A DNA stretch of 64,000 nucleotides from Neorhizobium alkalisoli (GTDB taxonomy: Bacteria; Pseudomonadota; Alphaproteobacteria; Rhizobiales; Rhizobiaceae), in assembly GCF_002968635.1 (NCBI RefSeq), contig NZ_PVBN01000008.1, positions 62,001 to 126,000 on the forward strand, given 5' to 3'. A model generated the notes under the pieces. The model ran no database searches and was not told where the DNA came from. It worked only from the letters and a program-made list of their open reading frames with translations. The position numbers were made by a program, and so were the translations under genes. Positions 17,960 through 27,032 of the stretch are shown here, one piece after another; within the stretch, counting starts at the first letter, position 1; every line of letters starts with the position of its first letter.

Positions 17960-18571
17960 ATGCGCGAAGCGATGCAACTCGTCCCCATGGTCGTAGAACA
18001 GTCCAGCCGGGGGGAGCGATCCTTTGATATTTATTCCCGGCTTCTGCGCGAGCGGATTATCTTCCTCAATGGCGAGGTGAACGATACCGTTTCGGCGCTC
18101 GTCTGCGCGCAACTGCTGTTTCTGGAAGCGGAAAACCCCAAAAAGCCAATCAACCTCTATATCAATTCGCCGGGCGGCGTCGTGACCAGCGGCCTAGCGA
18201 TGTACGACACCATGCGCTTCATCCGTGCGCCGGTTCATACACTTTGCATGGGGACGGCCCGTTCAATGGGATCGTTCCTGCTGATGGCAGGCGAACCCGG
18301 CGAAAGAGCCGCATTGCCCAATGCCAGTATCCTCATTCACCAGCCCTCCGGCGGCTTTCAAGGGCAGGCTTCCGACATGCTGATTCATGCCGAGGAAATT
18401 TTAAAGACCAAGCAACGCATGACGCGGCTCTACGCCGAGCATTGCGGACGTTCCTACGAAGACTTTGAGCGCGGGATGGATCGCGACCGCTTCATGACGG
18501 CGGAGGAAGCGCTTGAATGGGGTCTTATCGACAGTATTCTGAAGGTTCGGGAAGATACGAGCAGCCTATAA
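17960..18571 (+). CDS. clpP: ATP-dependent Clp protease proteolytic subunit (ClpP2 type)
   Basis: A 203-residue ClpP that forms a tetradecameric serine protease with a Clp ATPase. The nucleophile is Ser102 in [12 protein letters not shown], where most ClpP proteins have GQAASMG; His127 is in LIHQPSGG. Substrate-contact motifs NLYINSPGG and QGQASDM are normal. Rhizobia carry several clpP copies; this one is not beside clpX or tig and so is a secondary paralogue. A GGAG stands upstream of the ATG. Confidence 0.93.
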   Translation: MREAMQLVPMVVEQSSRGERSFDIYSRLLRERIIFLNGEVNDTVSALVCAQLLFLEAENPKKPINLYINSPGGVVTSGLAMYDTMRFIRAPVHTLCMGTARSMGSFLLMAGEPGERAALPNASILIHQPSGGFQGQASDMLIHAEEILKTKQRMTRLYAEHCGRSYEDFERGMDRDRFMTAEEALEWGLIDSILKVREDTSSL

Positions 18572-18909
18572 GCCTTGCCGCAAAAATCCCGATTAAAGCG
18601 ACACTTGTTTTCTCAATTTCTGCGATGCCACAGAAGGGGAGGCGGCCGTAGTGGCCGCGTCTGGCCCAAAACTGGCAACGCCGCATCGTTAACGGTAGCT
18701 GGCATTCGCTTCACAATTCCGTTTCTTTTTTCAATCCGCGTCCCTTGGGTCTCGAGGTTAAGGGAGTGTTTATAAATTCGTGAAAGTTAATGGAAACTTG
18801 CCGGTGGTGCGGCCCCGAGGGCCTGGTGGGATGGCTCGGACCGCCGTGCAGTTTGTAACCTGAGTAATTGCCTGCGTATCTTCCTATGCAGGCGCTGTAC
18901 GGAGTAACC
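18572..18909 (+). other. Intergenic region and 5' leader of the outer-membrane gene
   Basis: GCGGCC-gtagt-GGCCGC near 18642-18658 is a possible clpP terminator. A 9-bp hairpin at 18870-18893 (GCCTGCGTA...TATGCAGGC, loop TCTTCC) lies 16 nt before the start codon of the Omp gene and may protect its leader or hide its ribosome site. Confidence 0.5.
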
Positions 18910-19560
18910 ATGACCATGAAAGCAAAGCCTTTCGCCCTGGCGATCGTCGCCGCAGTCTCCACCACGTCTTTCTCTTCAACGGCTGTCCTCGCGGCCGACC
19001 TGACCAGCTATTCCGAACCGCCGACCTACAATGAGCCGGCTGCCGGCCCGAAGGCCGGCTGGGGTGGCGCCTATGTCGGTGCCGATCTCGGCTTGGCGTC
19101 CCGCAAGCTGAACCCCTTCGACGGCGACAAGGGCCTCGTTGTCGGCGGCCATGCCGGCTACAACATGGACCTGGATTCCGGCGTGGTCGGCGCAGAAATC
19201 GAAGCCTCGCATCTCGGCAACGTCAAGAGCCGCGTACCGGGCGGCAATATCAAGGAACAGGGCCGCGTGGCTGCCAAGGCCAAGGCCGGCGTCGGCTTTA
19301 ACGATACGCTCGTTTACGGCACTGCCGGTGTTGCGCTCACCAGCTTCAAGGACAAGGGCGGCACCTCCGGCCCGGATGGCTGGAAACCCGGTTGGGTCGT
19401 AGGCGCAGGCGTCGAGCAGAAACTCTCCGACAATCTCTCCGCCCGTGTCGAATACAACTACACCATGACCAACGACGTGCGCAGCACCACGGCCGGCGTC
19501 ACCTCACGCACCGACGTGCGCGACCAGGTGCTCAAGGCCGGCGTGAATTACCGCTTCTGA
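18910..19560 (+). CDS. Outer-membrane beta-barrel protein (Omp25/RopB-like)
   Basis: A 216-residue exported protein. The signal peptide covers about residues 1-31 (cleavage after VLA-A). A proline-rich linker follows, then an eight-stranded barrel opening with 'GWGGAYVGADLGLAS' and closing with the alternating 'VLKAGVNYRF', whose terminal Phe is the usual barrel-assembly signal. Small barrels of this type anchor the rhizobial envelope. The first ATG (18910) has GGAG 5 nt upstream; an ATG two codons later is also possible. A strong terminator follows. Confidence 0.87.
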   Translation: MTMKAKPFALAIVAAVSTTSFSSTAVLAADLTSYSEPPTYNEPAAGPKAGWGGAYVGADLGLASRKLNPFDGDKGLVVGGHAGYNMDLDSGVVGAEIEASHLGNVKSRVPGGNIKEQGRVAAKAKAGVGFNDTLVYGTAGVALTSFKDKGGTSGPDGWKPGWVVGAGVEQKLSDNLSARVEYNYTMTNDVRSTTAGVTSRTDVRDQVLKAGVNYRF

Positions 19561-19614
19561 TCCACACCCTTTGAATCCGTCGGATTCCAAGGGTGGTATT
19601 CGCAGATCGACAGT

Positions 19615-19653
19615 CGACAGCCCCGTATGCTCTGAAGGCATACGGGGCTGTCG
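19615..19653 (+). terminator. Strong rho-independent terminator
   Basis: CGACAGCCCCGTATGC (19615-19630) and its complement (19638-19653) form a perfect 16-bp stem with a 7-nt loop, followed by CTTTTC. A weaker hairpin at 19567-19593 precedes it. Confidence 0.8.
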
Positions 19654-19751
19654 CTTTTCGGGCGGGGGGTTATCCTTTGGTCCTGGCCTGTTACGGCAGA
19701 ACGTCGCCATTTTCAGTGAGGGGAACAGGCTCCTTTCCCGCTGTCGAAGCG

Positions 19752-19791
19752 TTGACAATATCCATATATCGAGTAATATCGATATATGGAT
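19752..19791 (+). promoter_or_regulatory. arsR promoter overlapping its operator
   Basis: TTGACA (19752-19757) and TAATAT (19774-19779) are 16 bp apart. A perfect 13-bp inverted repeat ATCCATATATCGA / TCGATATATGGAT (19760-19772 and 19779-19791, 6-bp spacer) covers the -10 element and the start codon (19786). Transcription would start about at the ATG, and there is no ribosome site, so the mRNA is probably leaderless. Confidence 0.72.
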
Positions 19792-20142
19792 CAGGAAAAC
19801 GCTATTCTCGCTCTTGCGGCACTGGCGCAGCCGACCCGGCTGCAGGCCTTCAATCTACTCGCAAAGCACGAGCCTGAGGGACTTCCCGCAGGCGACGTCG
19901 CGAAGTTGCTCGCCGTTCCCCAGAACACCATGTCGTCGCATCTGAGCGTGCTGGCGCGAGCCGGGCTGATCCGGGCGGAGCGACGGAGCCGTCTGATCGT
20001 ATACAGGTCAGACATTGCTGTACTGCGGGACCTTACGCTCTATCTCGTCAAGGATTGCTGCGGCGGCAGGGCGGAGCTCTGCGAGCCGCTTGTCGCCGAA
20101 CTTACCCCATGCTGCTGCCCACCACAGAAGGTGTCATCATGA
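19786..20142 (+). CDS. arsR: Arsenite-responsive repressor ArsR
   Basis: A 118-residue winged-helix metalloregulator. The DNA-reading helix is in 'PQNTMSSHLSVLARAGLI' (about residues 45-62). Candidate As(III) ligands are C91, C92 and C99 (KDCCGGRAELC), plus a C-terminal C109-C110-C111. This C-terminal cysteine arrangement differs from the ELCVCDLC site of E. coli ArsR. It heads the operon arsR-arsC-arsC-acr3, overlapping the next gene by ATGA. Its own operator covers the start codon. Confidence 0.93.
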   Translation: MDQENAILALAALAQPTRLQAFNLLAKHEPEGLPAGDVAKLLAVPQNTMSSHLSVLARAGLIRAERRSRLIVYRSDIAVLRDLTLYLVKDCCGGRAELCEPLVAELTPCCCPPQKVSS

Positions 20143-20666
20143 CAAAGACCACGTTTAACGTACTGTTTCTCTGCACGGGAAATTCCGCCCGTTCCATCAT
20201 CGCCGAAAGCGTTCTGAAGAAAAGCGGCGCCGGCAAGTTCAACGCCTATTCTGCAGGGAGCTACCCGAAGGGCGAGGTCCATCCGCTGGCGGTCGAGGCG
20301 CTTCAGGGGCATGGCTACCCGGTGGAGGGCCTTCGGTCCAAGAGCTGGGACGAGTTCGCGGCGGAAGGAGCCCCCGAGCTCGACTTCGTGTTCACCGTCT
20401 GTGACAACGCTGCCGGCGAGGCCTGCCCGGTGTGGCCGGGACAGCCGATGACCGCCCATTGGGGGCTTGAGGATCCGGCTGCCGTGGAGGGCACGGATGC
20501 GGACCGGCGCGTCGCCTTCGGCCAGACGCTGCGTTACATGAAGCTCCGCCTCGCCGCGTTCGCCGCGCTGCCGGTGGAAAGTCTCGAGCGTTTGAGCCTC
20601 ACCGCCAAACTGCATGAGATCGGACAGATGGAAGGTTCCTCCGTGCAGAGGTCCGACGTAGCATGA
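20139..20666 (+). CDS. arsC: Arsenate reductase, low-molecular-weight phosphatase type
   Basis: A 175-residue protein with the phosphatase loop FLCTGNSARS (Cys12) that binds arsenate, further cysteines (FTVCDNAAGEACPVWPG, about residue 86) for the disulfide relay, and the acid region HWGLEDPAA. It reduces As(V) to As(III) for export. The start is fixed by the ATGA overlap with arsR. The C-terminal stretch after LRLAAFAALP is longer than in thioredoxin-linked ArsC. Confidence 0.92.
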   Translation: MTKTTFNVLFLCTGNSARSIIAESVLKKSGAGKFNAYSAGSYPKGEVHPLAVEALQGHGYPVEGLRSKSWDEFAAEGAPELDFVFTVCDNAAGEACPVWPGQPMTAHWGLEDPAAVEGTDADRRVAFGQTLRYMKLRLAAFAALPVESLERLSLTAKLHEIGQMEGSSVQRSDVA

Positions 20667-21097
20667 GCGAAGCAATCGATATCGTCATCTATCACAATCC
20701 CGACTGCGGCACGTCGCGGAACACCCTTTCGATGATCCGCAACGCCGGGATCGAACCGCATGTCATCGAGTACCTGAAGACCCCGCCATCGAGGACGCTG
20801 ATCGTCCAGCTGGCGGGCCGCATGGGTATCGGCTTGCGCGAACTGCTCCGCGAGAAGGGCACTCCATACGCCGAACTCGGCCTTCAGGACGAAAGCCTGA
20901 GCGATGATCAGTTGCTGGATGCGATGATGGAGCATCCCATTCTGATCAACCGCCCGATCGTCGTATCGCCAATGGGCGTCAAGCTTTGCCGTCCTTCCGA
21001 GGCCGTTCTCGACATTCTTCCGGCTCCCCAAAAGGGTGCCTTCGCCAAGGAGGACGGGGAGATCGTCATCGACGCCGAGGGGCGGCGGATCGCCTGA
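20663..21097 (+). CDS. arsC: Arsenate reductase, glutaredoxin-dependent type
   Basis: A 144-residue ArsC of the thioredoxin-fold family. The active site is HNPDCGTSRNTL (Cys near residue 15), and the arsenate-binding arginines are in the family motifs 'MMEHPILINRPIVV' (about residue 92) and 'LCRPSE'. It uses glutathione and glutaredoxin. It overlaps the preceding, unrelated ArsC by ATGA, so two mechanistically distinct reductases are made from one transcript. Confidence 0.93.
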   Translation: MSEAIDIVIYHNPDCGTSRNTLSMIRNAGIEPHVIEYLKTPPSRTLIVQLAGRMGIGLRELLREKGTPYAELGLQDESLSDDQLLDAMMEHPILINRPIVVSPMGVKLCRPSEAVLDILPAPQKGAFAKEDGEIVIDAEGRRIA

Positions 21098-21167
21098 CGC
21101 CGCCGCCGGTCCGCCACGCTGCCGCACCGGCTCCGGGCGGAGCATCACATTTTAAAGGAACGCTTCA

Positions 21168-22241
21168 ATGCAGCCCGCCAAGCCTGCCATCCGCCTCTCA
21201 TTTCTGGATCGCTACCTCACGGTATGGATCTTCGCCGCCATGGCGCTGGGCCTGATCCTCGGCACGGTCTTTAAGGGCTTGCCGGATGTGCTCAACAGCA
21301 TGTCGATCGGCACCACCAACATCCCGATCGCGATCGGCCTCATCCTGATGATGTATCCGCCGCTTGCCAAGGTTCGCTACGAGGAACTGCACCTGGTCTT
21401 TGCCGACAGGCGCGTGCTCTTGCTTTCGCTCGTCCAGAACTGGATCATCGGCCCGACGCTGATGTTTGCGCTGGCCGTGATCTTCCTGCGCGGCTACCCG
21501 GAATATATGACCGGCCTGATCCTCATCGGTCTTGCGCGCTGCATCGCAATGGTCCTCGTGTGGAACCAGCTCGCCCGCGGCGACAATCAGTATGTGGCCG
21601 GGCTGGTGGCGTTCAACTCGATCTTCCAGATCCTTTTCTTCAGCGTCTATGCCTGGATCTTCCTGACGCTTCTGCCGCCGCTGTTCGGCCTGGAGGGGAG
21701 CGTCGTCGACGTCTCGTTCTGGACGATTGCAGAAGCGGTCCTCATCTATCTCGGCATCCCTTTCCTCGCCGGCTACCTGTCCCGGACCATCCTGACAAGG
21801 ACCAGGGGCAGGGACTGGTACGAGACGGTCTTCCTGCCGAAAATCAGCCCGATCACGCTGGCGGCGCTGCTTTTTACCATCGTCGCGATGTTCAGCCTCA
21901 AGGGTGGCGATGTCGTCAGGCTGCCGTTCGACGTGGTCCTGATCGCGATCCCGCTGACCATCTACTTCCTGATCATGTTCACGGTCAGCTTCGTCATGGC
22001 GAAGATGATCGACACCGACTATCCGCGCACGACCGCGGTGGCCTTCACGGCTGCAGGAAACAATTTCGAGCTCGCCATCGCCGTGGCGATCGCCGCGTTC
22101 GGCCTTGCTTCACCCGTCGCGTTTGCCGCGGTCATCGGTCCGCTCGTCGAGGTGCCGGTGCTCATCATCCTGGTGCAGTTCGCGCTCTGGATGGGGCGCC
22201 GCTACTACGGCGCCGAGATGGAGCGCGCGCCGGCCGAGTGA
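21168..22241 (+). CDS. acr3: ACR3-family arsenite efflux permease
   Basis: A 357-residue inner-membrane protein with about ten helices that exports arsenite. The family marker [15 protein letters not shown] (about residue 122) contains the conserved Cys in the fourth helix needed for transport. '[15 protein letters not shown]' near residue 285 is the second conserved membrane motif. It is the last gene of the ars operon, 70 bp after arsC, with an AAAGGA ribosome site, and is convergent with the phn genes. Confidence 0.95.
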   Translation: MQPAKPAIRLSFLDRYLTVWIFAAMALGLILGTVFKGLPDVLNSMSIGTTNIPIAIGLILMMYPPLAKVRYEELHLVFADRRVLLLSLVQNWIIGPTLMFALAVIFLRGYPEYMTGLILIGLARCIAMVLVWNQLARGDNQYVAGLVAFNSIFQILFFSVYAWIFLTLLPPLFGLEGSVVDVSFWTIAEAVLIYLGIPFLAGYLSRTILTRTRGRDWYETVFLPKISPITLAALLFTIVAMFSLKGGDVVRLPFDVVLIAIPLTIYFLIMFTVSFVMAKMIDTDYPRTTAVAFTAAGNNFELAIAVAIAAFGLASPVAFAAVIGPLVEVPVLIILVQFALWMGRRYYGAEMERAPAE

Positions 22242-22260
22242 TCGAGGGCCGGCGGATATC

Positions 22261-23763
22261 TCAGCTGCGGTCCTTGCCGATCAGCCGCGACCGCAGCGCG
22301 TTGGAAATCCCGTCGAAGATGAACACCACCAGGAGGATCAGCAGCACCATATAGGCTACGTTCTCCCAGTCGGAATTGGTGCGCATGGCTTCCCAGAGTT
22401 TCAGCCCGATGCCGCCGGCACCGACGGCGCCGATGATCGTGGCCGAGCGGGTGTTCGATTCCCAGAAGTAGAGCGCCTGCGACAGGAACACCGGCATCAC
22501 CTGCGGTACGGTGCCGTAGCGTTGCACCGCGACCGGTGAGGCGCCGACGGATCGCACACCCTCGCGCTGCTTTTCGTCGATGTTTTCCAGCGCCTCCGAA
22601 TAGAGCTTGCCGAGCGTTCCGGTATCCGTGAGGAAGATGGCGGAAATCCCGGCGAGAGGGCCAGGGCCGAAGGCGCGGGTGAAGAAGAGCGCCCAGATCA
22701 GCATGTCGACCGACCGGAGAAAGTCGAAGAGCCGCTTGGCGATCTGGTTTGCGGGGCGGTTTGCGAAAATGTTCCGCGCCGCGATGAACGACAGCGGGAA
22801 GGCGACGAGCATCGCAAACAGGGTTCCGATGAAGGCCATCACGACCGTCTGCAGGAGTTTCTCCCAGACGTCGAGATGCTGCCATTCCGAATTGTAGAGG
22901 ATGTTGTTCCAGGCGAGCGAAAGGTTCGACCTGTCGGGCTGGATGCGGTCGCCCGAGACGATCAGCGTCGCGATCTCCGAGGCCGGTTTCCCGAAGAACG
23001 GCGAGCTCGTGTCGAAAAGGAAATTCGCCCAGCCGAGGAAGCGTTTGCGGATGCGGACCCGCTCCGCGCTGATTTCCGCCCAGCCTGAAGTTCCGAAATA
23101 GGCGACCGCGCGGCCGCCCGGCAGCCTTTGTTCGACCCACGAGGGCAGGGCCCCGTCCGGCCGGACCTCGCCGGATCTTCTGTTGAGGCGGAGGGTGACG
23201 CTTTCCGAGCCCCTGGTGAGCACCACCCGATCGGGATGAACCTCGATCGTCCTGGACCTGCCGATCGAGACCACGGCCTCGGTCACGATCTCCTCCGTGC
23301 GGGTTTCATGGCTCGGGCTCTGCGGAGCGGCCTGCTGCGCCTGGGGCGCCGGCGCCATGAAGCTGGAGGAGGGCTTGGCAGCCCCCGCATTCCCGGAGGC
23401 GGACGCGGGGATTTCGATCGTTCGCGTCACCGTCTCGCGCCGGGTTTCCAGCCACTCGGGGTTCGGGTTCGGGCCGATCGGATCGAAGCGAGGGTATTCG
23501 ATCCTCATCGCGCCGTCGGATTCGATCTCGATCTGGGGCCGGATCTCGTAGGAGACCCAGTCTGCGAGGTAGTTTCCGGCGATGCTCCAGTTCGCTTCGC
23601 CCATGACCTTGCCGACGGCGAAATACCACCAGGCGAAAAGGAAGTAGAGGGTGCACGCGACGGCGATGATCGGCACCCTGAAGCGCTGCCAGAAGCTTGG
23701 CCGCAGGAGATGGGGATGGCGTGCCGCGATGGCTTCCATTTCGGACGTGTTGAGGATCGTCAT
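22261..23763 (-). CDS. phnE: Phosphonate ABC permease PhnE, long form
   Basis: A 500-residue permease for phosphonate or phosphate import. The C-terminal 270 residues are a normal PhnE (MAFIGTLFAMLVAFPLSF, then the EAA loop 'ENIDEKQREGVRSVGAS' at about residue 401 and 'RSATIIGAVGAGGIGL'). About 200 residues lie between the first helix and the core: a Pro/Ala-rich, probably periplasmic region with 'ASGNAGAAKPSSSFMAPAPQ' and beta-rich repeats. Relatives in rhizobia share this long second PhnE. The start follows GGAGG, which overlaps the end of the first phnE region. Confidence 0.88.
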   Translation of the reverse strand: MTILNTSEMEAIAARHPHLLRPSFWQRFRVPIIAVACTLYFLFAWWYFAVGKVMGEANWSIAGNYLADWVSYEIRPQIEIESDGAMRIEYPRFDPIGPNPNPEWLETRRETVTRTIEIPASASGNAGAAKPSSSFMAPAPQAQQAAPQSPSHETRTEEIVTEAVVSIGRSRTIEVHPDRVVLTRGSESVTLRLNRRSGEVRPDGALPSWVEQRLPGGRAVAYFGTSGWAEISAERVRIRKRFLGWANFLFDTSSPFFGKPASEIATLIVSGDRIQPDRSNLSLAWNNILYNSEWQHLDVWEKLLQTVVMAFIGTLFAMLVAFPLSFIAARNIFANRPANQIAKRLFDFLRSVDMLIWALFFTRAFGPGPLAGISAIFLTDTGTLGKLYSEALENIDEKQREGVRSVGASPVAVQRYGTVPQVMPVFLSQALYFWESNTRSATIIGAVGAGGIGLKLWEAMRTNSDWENVAYMVLLILLVVFIFDGISNALRSRLIGKDRS

Positions 23764-23774
23764 GGTGCCTCCGG

Positions 23775-24734
23775 TCAGATCGCGTTGAATGCCTGGTCGC
23801 CCGAAAGCTTCTGGCGAAGCCATGCGGAAAACTGGTCGACGGCCACGATGGTCAGCAGCAGAAGGAGGACGATGGCGAGCGTCTTGGCTTCGTGACCCTG
23901 GCCGATCGAGAGGCGCAGGAGTTCGCCGATACCGCCGCCGCCGACGGCGCCGATGATCGTCGAGGCGCGGACATTGATTTCGAGGCGCAGCAGGAAGTAG
24001 CTCATGAAGTTCGGCATCACCTGGGGCACGATGCCGAACCAGATCCGTTCGAGCCAGTTGGCGCCGACGGCGCGCAGCCCTTCCTCCGCCTTCATGTCGG
24101 CGTTCTCGATGACCTCGTAGAACAGCTTTCCAAGCGCGCCCACGGTGTGGATCGACACGGCGACGACGGCCGGGATCGGGCCGAGCGAGAGGATCGCGAG
24201 GAAGAAGCCGGCGATGACCACTTCCGGAAAGGCGCGGAGAATTTCCATGATGCGGCGCACGAACCCCCGCACCCAGGGATTGGGCATGGTGTTCCGCGCC
24301 GCGAGGAATGCCAACACGAAGCCGAAAAGCAGGCCGATGCCGGTCGATACGAGCGCGATGTTCAGCGTCTCGACCATCTTGTGGAAATATTCGGGGATAT
24401 AGAAGGTATCGCCGAGATAGGCCCGCCCTTCCGGATAGTTGTACTTGAAGCTGCCGTCGTCATAGGGGGACGGGAGGTCGAACAGCGCCCGCCAGATCTC
24501 CATTCCGTCTCGTGGAATGAGATCCTCGACGAAGTCGAAGAGATGGGGAAGCCGCTCGAAGAATTTGCCGGAATTCGTTTCGTTGGCGAACCAGAGCGAG
24601 CCGGACACCACGCAAAGCAGCAGCACGACGCTCAAAAGCGTATAGAAGCCCCGCTGGGCGGCCAGCTGCCGCGAGTGGCGCTCTATCATCCGGCCGCTCT
24701 CGCCGAGGACAGGCCTGACGGTAGAAATGGACAT
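23775..24734 (-). CDS. phnE: Phosphonate ABC permease PhnE
   Basis: A 319-residue permease with six helices. The cytoplasmic EAA loop 'IENADMKAEEGLRAVGANWLER' (in part: 'KAEEGLRAVGAN') contacts PhnC, and the motif RASTIIGAVGGGGIGELL is typical of PhnE. The start at 24734 gives an N-terminus of normal length; longer in-frame extensions run through the hairpin after phnD. It forms a heterodimer with the long PhnE encoded 11 bp downstream. Confidence 0.9.
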   Translation of the reverse strand: MSISTVRPVLGESGRMIERHSRQLAAQRGFYTLLSVVLLLCVVSGSLWFANETNSGKFFERLPHLFDFVEDLIPRDGMEIWRALFDLPSPYDDGSFKYNYPEGRAYLGDTFYIPEYFHKMVETLNIALVSTGIGLLFGFVLAFLAARNTMPNPWVRGFVRRIMEILRAFPEVVIAGFFLAILSLGPIPAVVAVSIHTVGALGKLFYEVIENADMKAEEGLRAVGANWLERIWFGIVPQVMPNFMSYFLLRLEINVRASTIIGAVGGGGIGELLRLSIGQGHEAKTLAIVLLLLLTIVAVDQFSAWLRQKLSGDQAFNAI

Positions 24735-24762
24735 CGCTGGCCCCCGGGTTGCGACGGTCGAG

Positions 24763-24794
24763 AAAAAGGCCGCCGGAGAAGTCTCCAGGCGGCC
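24763..24794 (-). terminator. Intra-operon terminator between phnD and phnE
   Basis: Reading the minus strand, GGCCGCC-t-GGAG and CTCC-GGCGGCC form an 11-12 bp stem with one bulged T and a 4-nt loop, followed at once by TTTTTC. It sits between phnD and the first phnE and probably lowers permease expression relative to the binding protein. Confidence 0.7.
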
Positions 24795-24813
24795 GTCGTG
24801 TGTGAGGCTGCGA

Positions 24814-25719
24814 TCAGCCGCCGATGGTTGCCTTGCGGGCATCGATGATCGGCTTGTAGAAATCGACGTTGACCTCGGCGAAGCCCTTGAAGTCGCCGCC
24901 CTGGATGGCGGAGAAGCAGGCGGGATCGGCCTTCGGGAGGTTCAGCATGAACTGCTTGAACTTCGCCTTCATGTCGGTGTTCATCGACGTGCGGACGACG
25001 ACCGGGCCGTTCGGGATGAGCGGCGATTTCCACAGCTCGACGAGGTCGTCCATGTTGAGGATGCCCTTGTCGACCATCTTGCGCAGGTTGCCGGAGGTGT
25101 AGCCGTCCTTGAAGTTGCCAACGCCCGAACCGAAGGTGGTGCCGGCATCGAAATTGCCCTTCAGCACTTCGAGCACGAGGTTTTCGTGACCGCCGCCGAA
25201 GCCGGTGGAGCCGAAATAGCCCTTGACCGGAGCGCCGATCGCTTCAGGAAGCGTCACGAGCGGTACCAGATAGCCGGAGGTCGAATCCGGATCGGCGAAG
25301 CCGAGCTTCTTGCCCTTCAGGTCGGCGAGCTTGGCGATGCCGCTGTCCTTGCGGGCGACCATGATCGAATGATAGCCCATCGAGCCGTCGGTCTGAACGG
25401 TCGTCAGGATCGGTTCGACCGCATCCGGCTTGGTCAGATACACCTTGGCATAACCGGACGCGCCGAGCTCGGCATAGTCGAGCGTGCCGCCGAGCAGACC
25501 CTGGATGACGCCGTCATAGTCGGAAGCCGGGAAGAGCGAGACCTTTTCGACGCCGAGTACGGCGGGAAGCTTCTCGGTCATGCACTGGTAGTTGCGCAGA
25601 CGATCGGCCTCGTTTTCTCCGCCCAGGATGCCGATGCGGAATACCTTGAGGTCCTCCGCGGCCGCCGAGGTGGCAAGTGCTGCGAGTGCGACTGCAGCAA
25701 GCAAAGCTTTCTTCAACAT
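24814..25719 (-). CDS. phnD: Phosphonate ABC transporter substrate-binding protein
   Basis: A 301-residue periplasmic binding protein with a signal peptide (residues 1-21, cleavage SAAA-E). The family motifs are FRIGILGGENEADR, ELGASGYAKV, 'GFADPDSTSGYLVP' (about residue 143) and 'FGGGHENLVLEVLKGNFDAG'. The Ser/Thr-rich motif binds the phosphonate or phosphate group. It is the second gene of the phnCDEE operon; a CAGGAG ribosome site precedes it. Confidence 0.94.
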   Translation of the reverse strand: MLKKALLAAVALAALATSAAAEDLKVFRIGILGGENEADRLRNYQCMTEKLPAVLGVEKVSLFPASDYDGVIQGLLGGTLDYAELGASGYAKVYLTKPDAVEPILTTVQTDGSMGYHSIMVARKDSGIAKLADLKGKKLGFADPDSTSGYLVPLVTLPEAIGAPVKGYFGSTGFGGGHENLVLEVLKGNFDAGTTFGSGVGNFKDGYTSGNLRKMVDKGILNMDDLVELWKSPLIPNGPVVVRTSMNTDMKAKFKQFMLNLPKADPACFSAIQGGDFKGFAEVNVDFYKPIIDARKATIGG

Positions 25720-25803
25720 GAGATCATCTCCTGTCTGTCCGGTTTTCGGAACATGTGTTGAGGCTGGCCCTTCACGCGGGCGTACATACGATCTTGGTCC
25801 GGC

Positions 25804-26655
25804 TCACGCCCTTGCGGGGGCGAGGATCCTGGAACCCGCCGACCTGGAGGCTTCGTGCTCCAGGTCTGCGCTGCGGACGTTGATGCTGGTGGACGTCATG
25901 GATTCGTCGATGCCCGCGCCTTCCTTGTCGGACCCGTAGATTTCCCGGACTGCCGTCACCGTCAGTTCCGAAGGAGGTCCGTCGAAGACCACGCGCCCGC
26001 CCGCCATGCCGACGATGCGTTCGCAATAGGAGCGCGCGGTATCGAGGGTGTGCAGGTTGGTGACAACAGTGATGCCGTCGCGCTCGTTGATGTCGCGGAG
26101 CGCATCCATCACGATCTTGGCGTTCAGGGGGTCGAGCGACGCAATCGGCTCGTCGGCGAGCACGACCCTTGGCTTCTGCATCAGCGCACGGGCGATCGCC
26201 ACGCGCTGCTGCTGGCCGCCCGAAAGCGTGCCCGCCCTCTGCAGCGCCGTCTGTTCGATGCCGAGCCGCTCGAGAGCCGCAATCGCCGCGATCCGTTCCT
26301 CGCGCGTGAAGATGCTGAGCAGGCTCATCGTCGTGGAGCGGTGGTTGAGCCGCCCGAGCAGGACGTTGGTGAGCACGTCGAGGCGCGGCACGAGATTGAA
26401 TTGCTGGAAGATCATGGCGCAGTCGCGCTGCCAGCTGCGGAGTGCCGCTCCCCGCAGGGAGGAAATTTCCAGATCGCCGAAGTGGATGGTTCCCGAGGAC
26501 GGCGTCGTCAGACGGTTGATCATCCGCAGAAGCGTGGACTTGCCCGCGCCCGACCGCCCGATGACGCCGACCATCTGTCCGTGGGGAATTTCCAAGCTTA
26601 CGGAATCCACGGCAGCACGATTGCCGAAAGTCTTCGTCAGTTTTTCCAGACGCAT
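25804..26655 (-). CDS. phnC: Phosphonate ABC transporter ATPase
   Basis: A 283-residue ATPase: Walker [10 protein letters not shown] (about residue 33), Q-loop [12 protein letters not shown], signature [15 protein letters not shown] (about residue 144), Walker [13 protein letters not shown] and the switch histidine in NLHTLDTA. The pattern '[19 protein letters not shown]' is specific to PhnC. A C-terminal extension of about 30 residues is unusual and may be disordered. No C-P lyase genes occur nearby. A PHO-box-like array lies upstream. Confidence 0.94.
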   Translation of the reverse strand: MRLEKLTKTFGNRAAVDSVSLEIPHGQMVGVIGRSGAGKSTLLRMINRLTTPSSGTIHFGDLEISSLRGAALRSWQRDCAMIFQQFNLVPRLDVLTNVLLGRLNHRSTTMSLLSIFTREERIAAIAALERLGIEQTALQRAGTLSGGQQQRVAIARALMQKPRVVLADEPIASLDPLNAKIVMDALRDINERDGITVVTNLHTLDTARSYCERIVGMAGGRVVFDGPPSELTVTAVREIYGSDKEGAGIDESMTSTSINVRSADLEHEASRSAGSRILAPARA

Positions 26656-27032
26656 GCCATGCCCCCTGTTTTTATGGGGGCCTCATTAGCGACGGCGCAT
26701 GAAGGGGCGATGTCGGTTGGATGTAGGTTTTATGAAGATTGCGACAAACGCGGACAATTTGAGTGGAGCCGCTGCGCGCCTTCGTTGTTCTCGAAAACCT
26801 TTCGATGGGGATCCGGCAGGCGGAAGGCTTGTAAAACCGGCCGCCGGGTTCCCGATGTCGGACCAAATTCCGCTCGCTCGGGACCTCTGTCCGATATCGC
26901 TCAGGCCCAAGGTCGTATCAGCCATCCGACTGAAGTCTCTGGGACGGAACATCGCAGCATCTCGTCTGTTCAGTCCCCAGCTTCGACACTGCGATTGGGT
27001 TGGAAGCATAGAGGAAAATCAAGGAGATAGAG
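26656..27032. other. Divergent intergenic region phnC / repeat-protein genes
   Basis: The phnC side contains the PHO-box-like array. The rest (26,760-27,020) contains only short spurious frames; the ribosome site AAGGAG for the gene at 27033 is at its right end. Confidence 0.5.
26710..26738 (-). promoter_or_regulatory. PHO-box-like triple direct repeat upstream of phnC
   Basis: On the minus strand three 7-bp units, TCTTCAT, CCTACAT and CCGACAT, are each separated by 4 bp. This is the spacing of PhoB binding units (consensus CTGTCAT). It lies 55-83 bp before the phnC start, fitting phosphate-starvation control. Confidence 0.6.

Noticed and set aside
21560..22354. 264-codon plus-strand frame overlapping acr3
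   Set aside because: It is an out-of-frame shadow rich in Arg, while the ACR3 protein is well supported.
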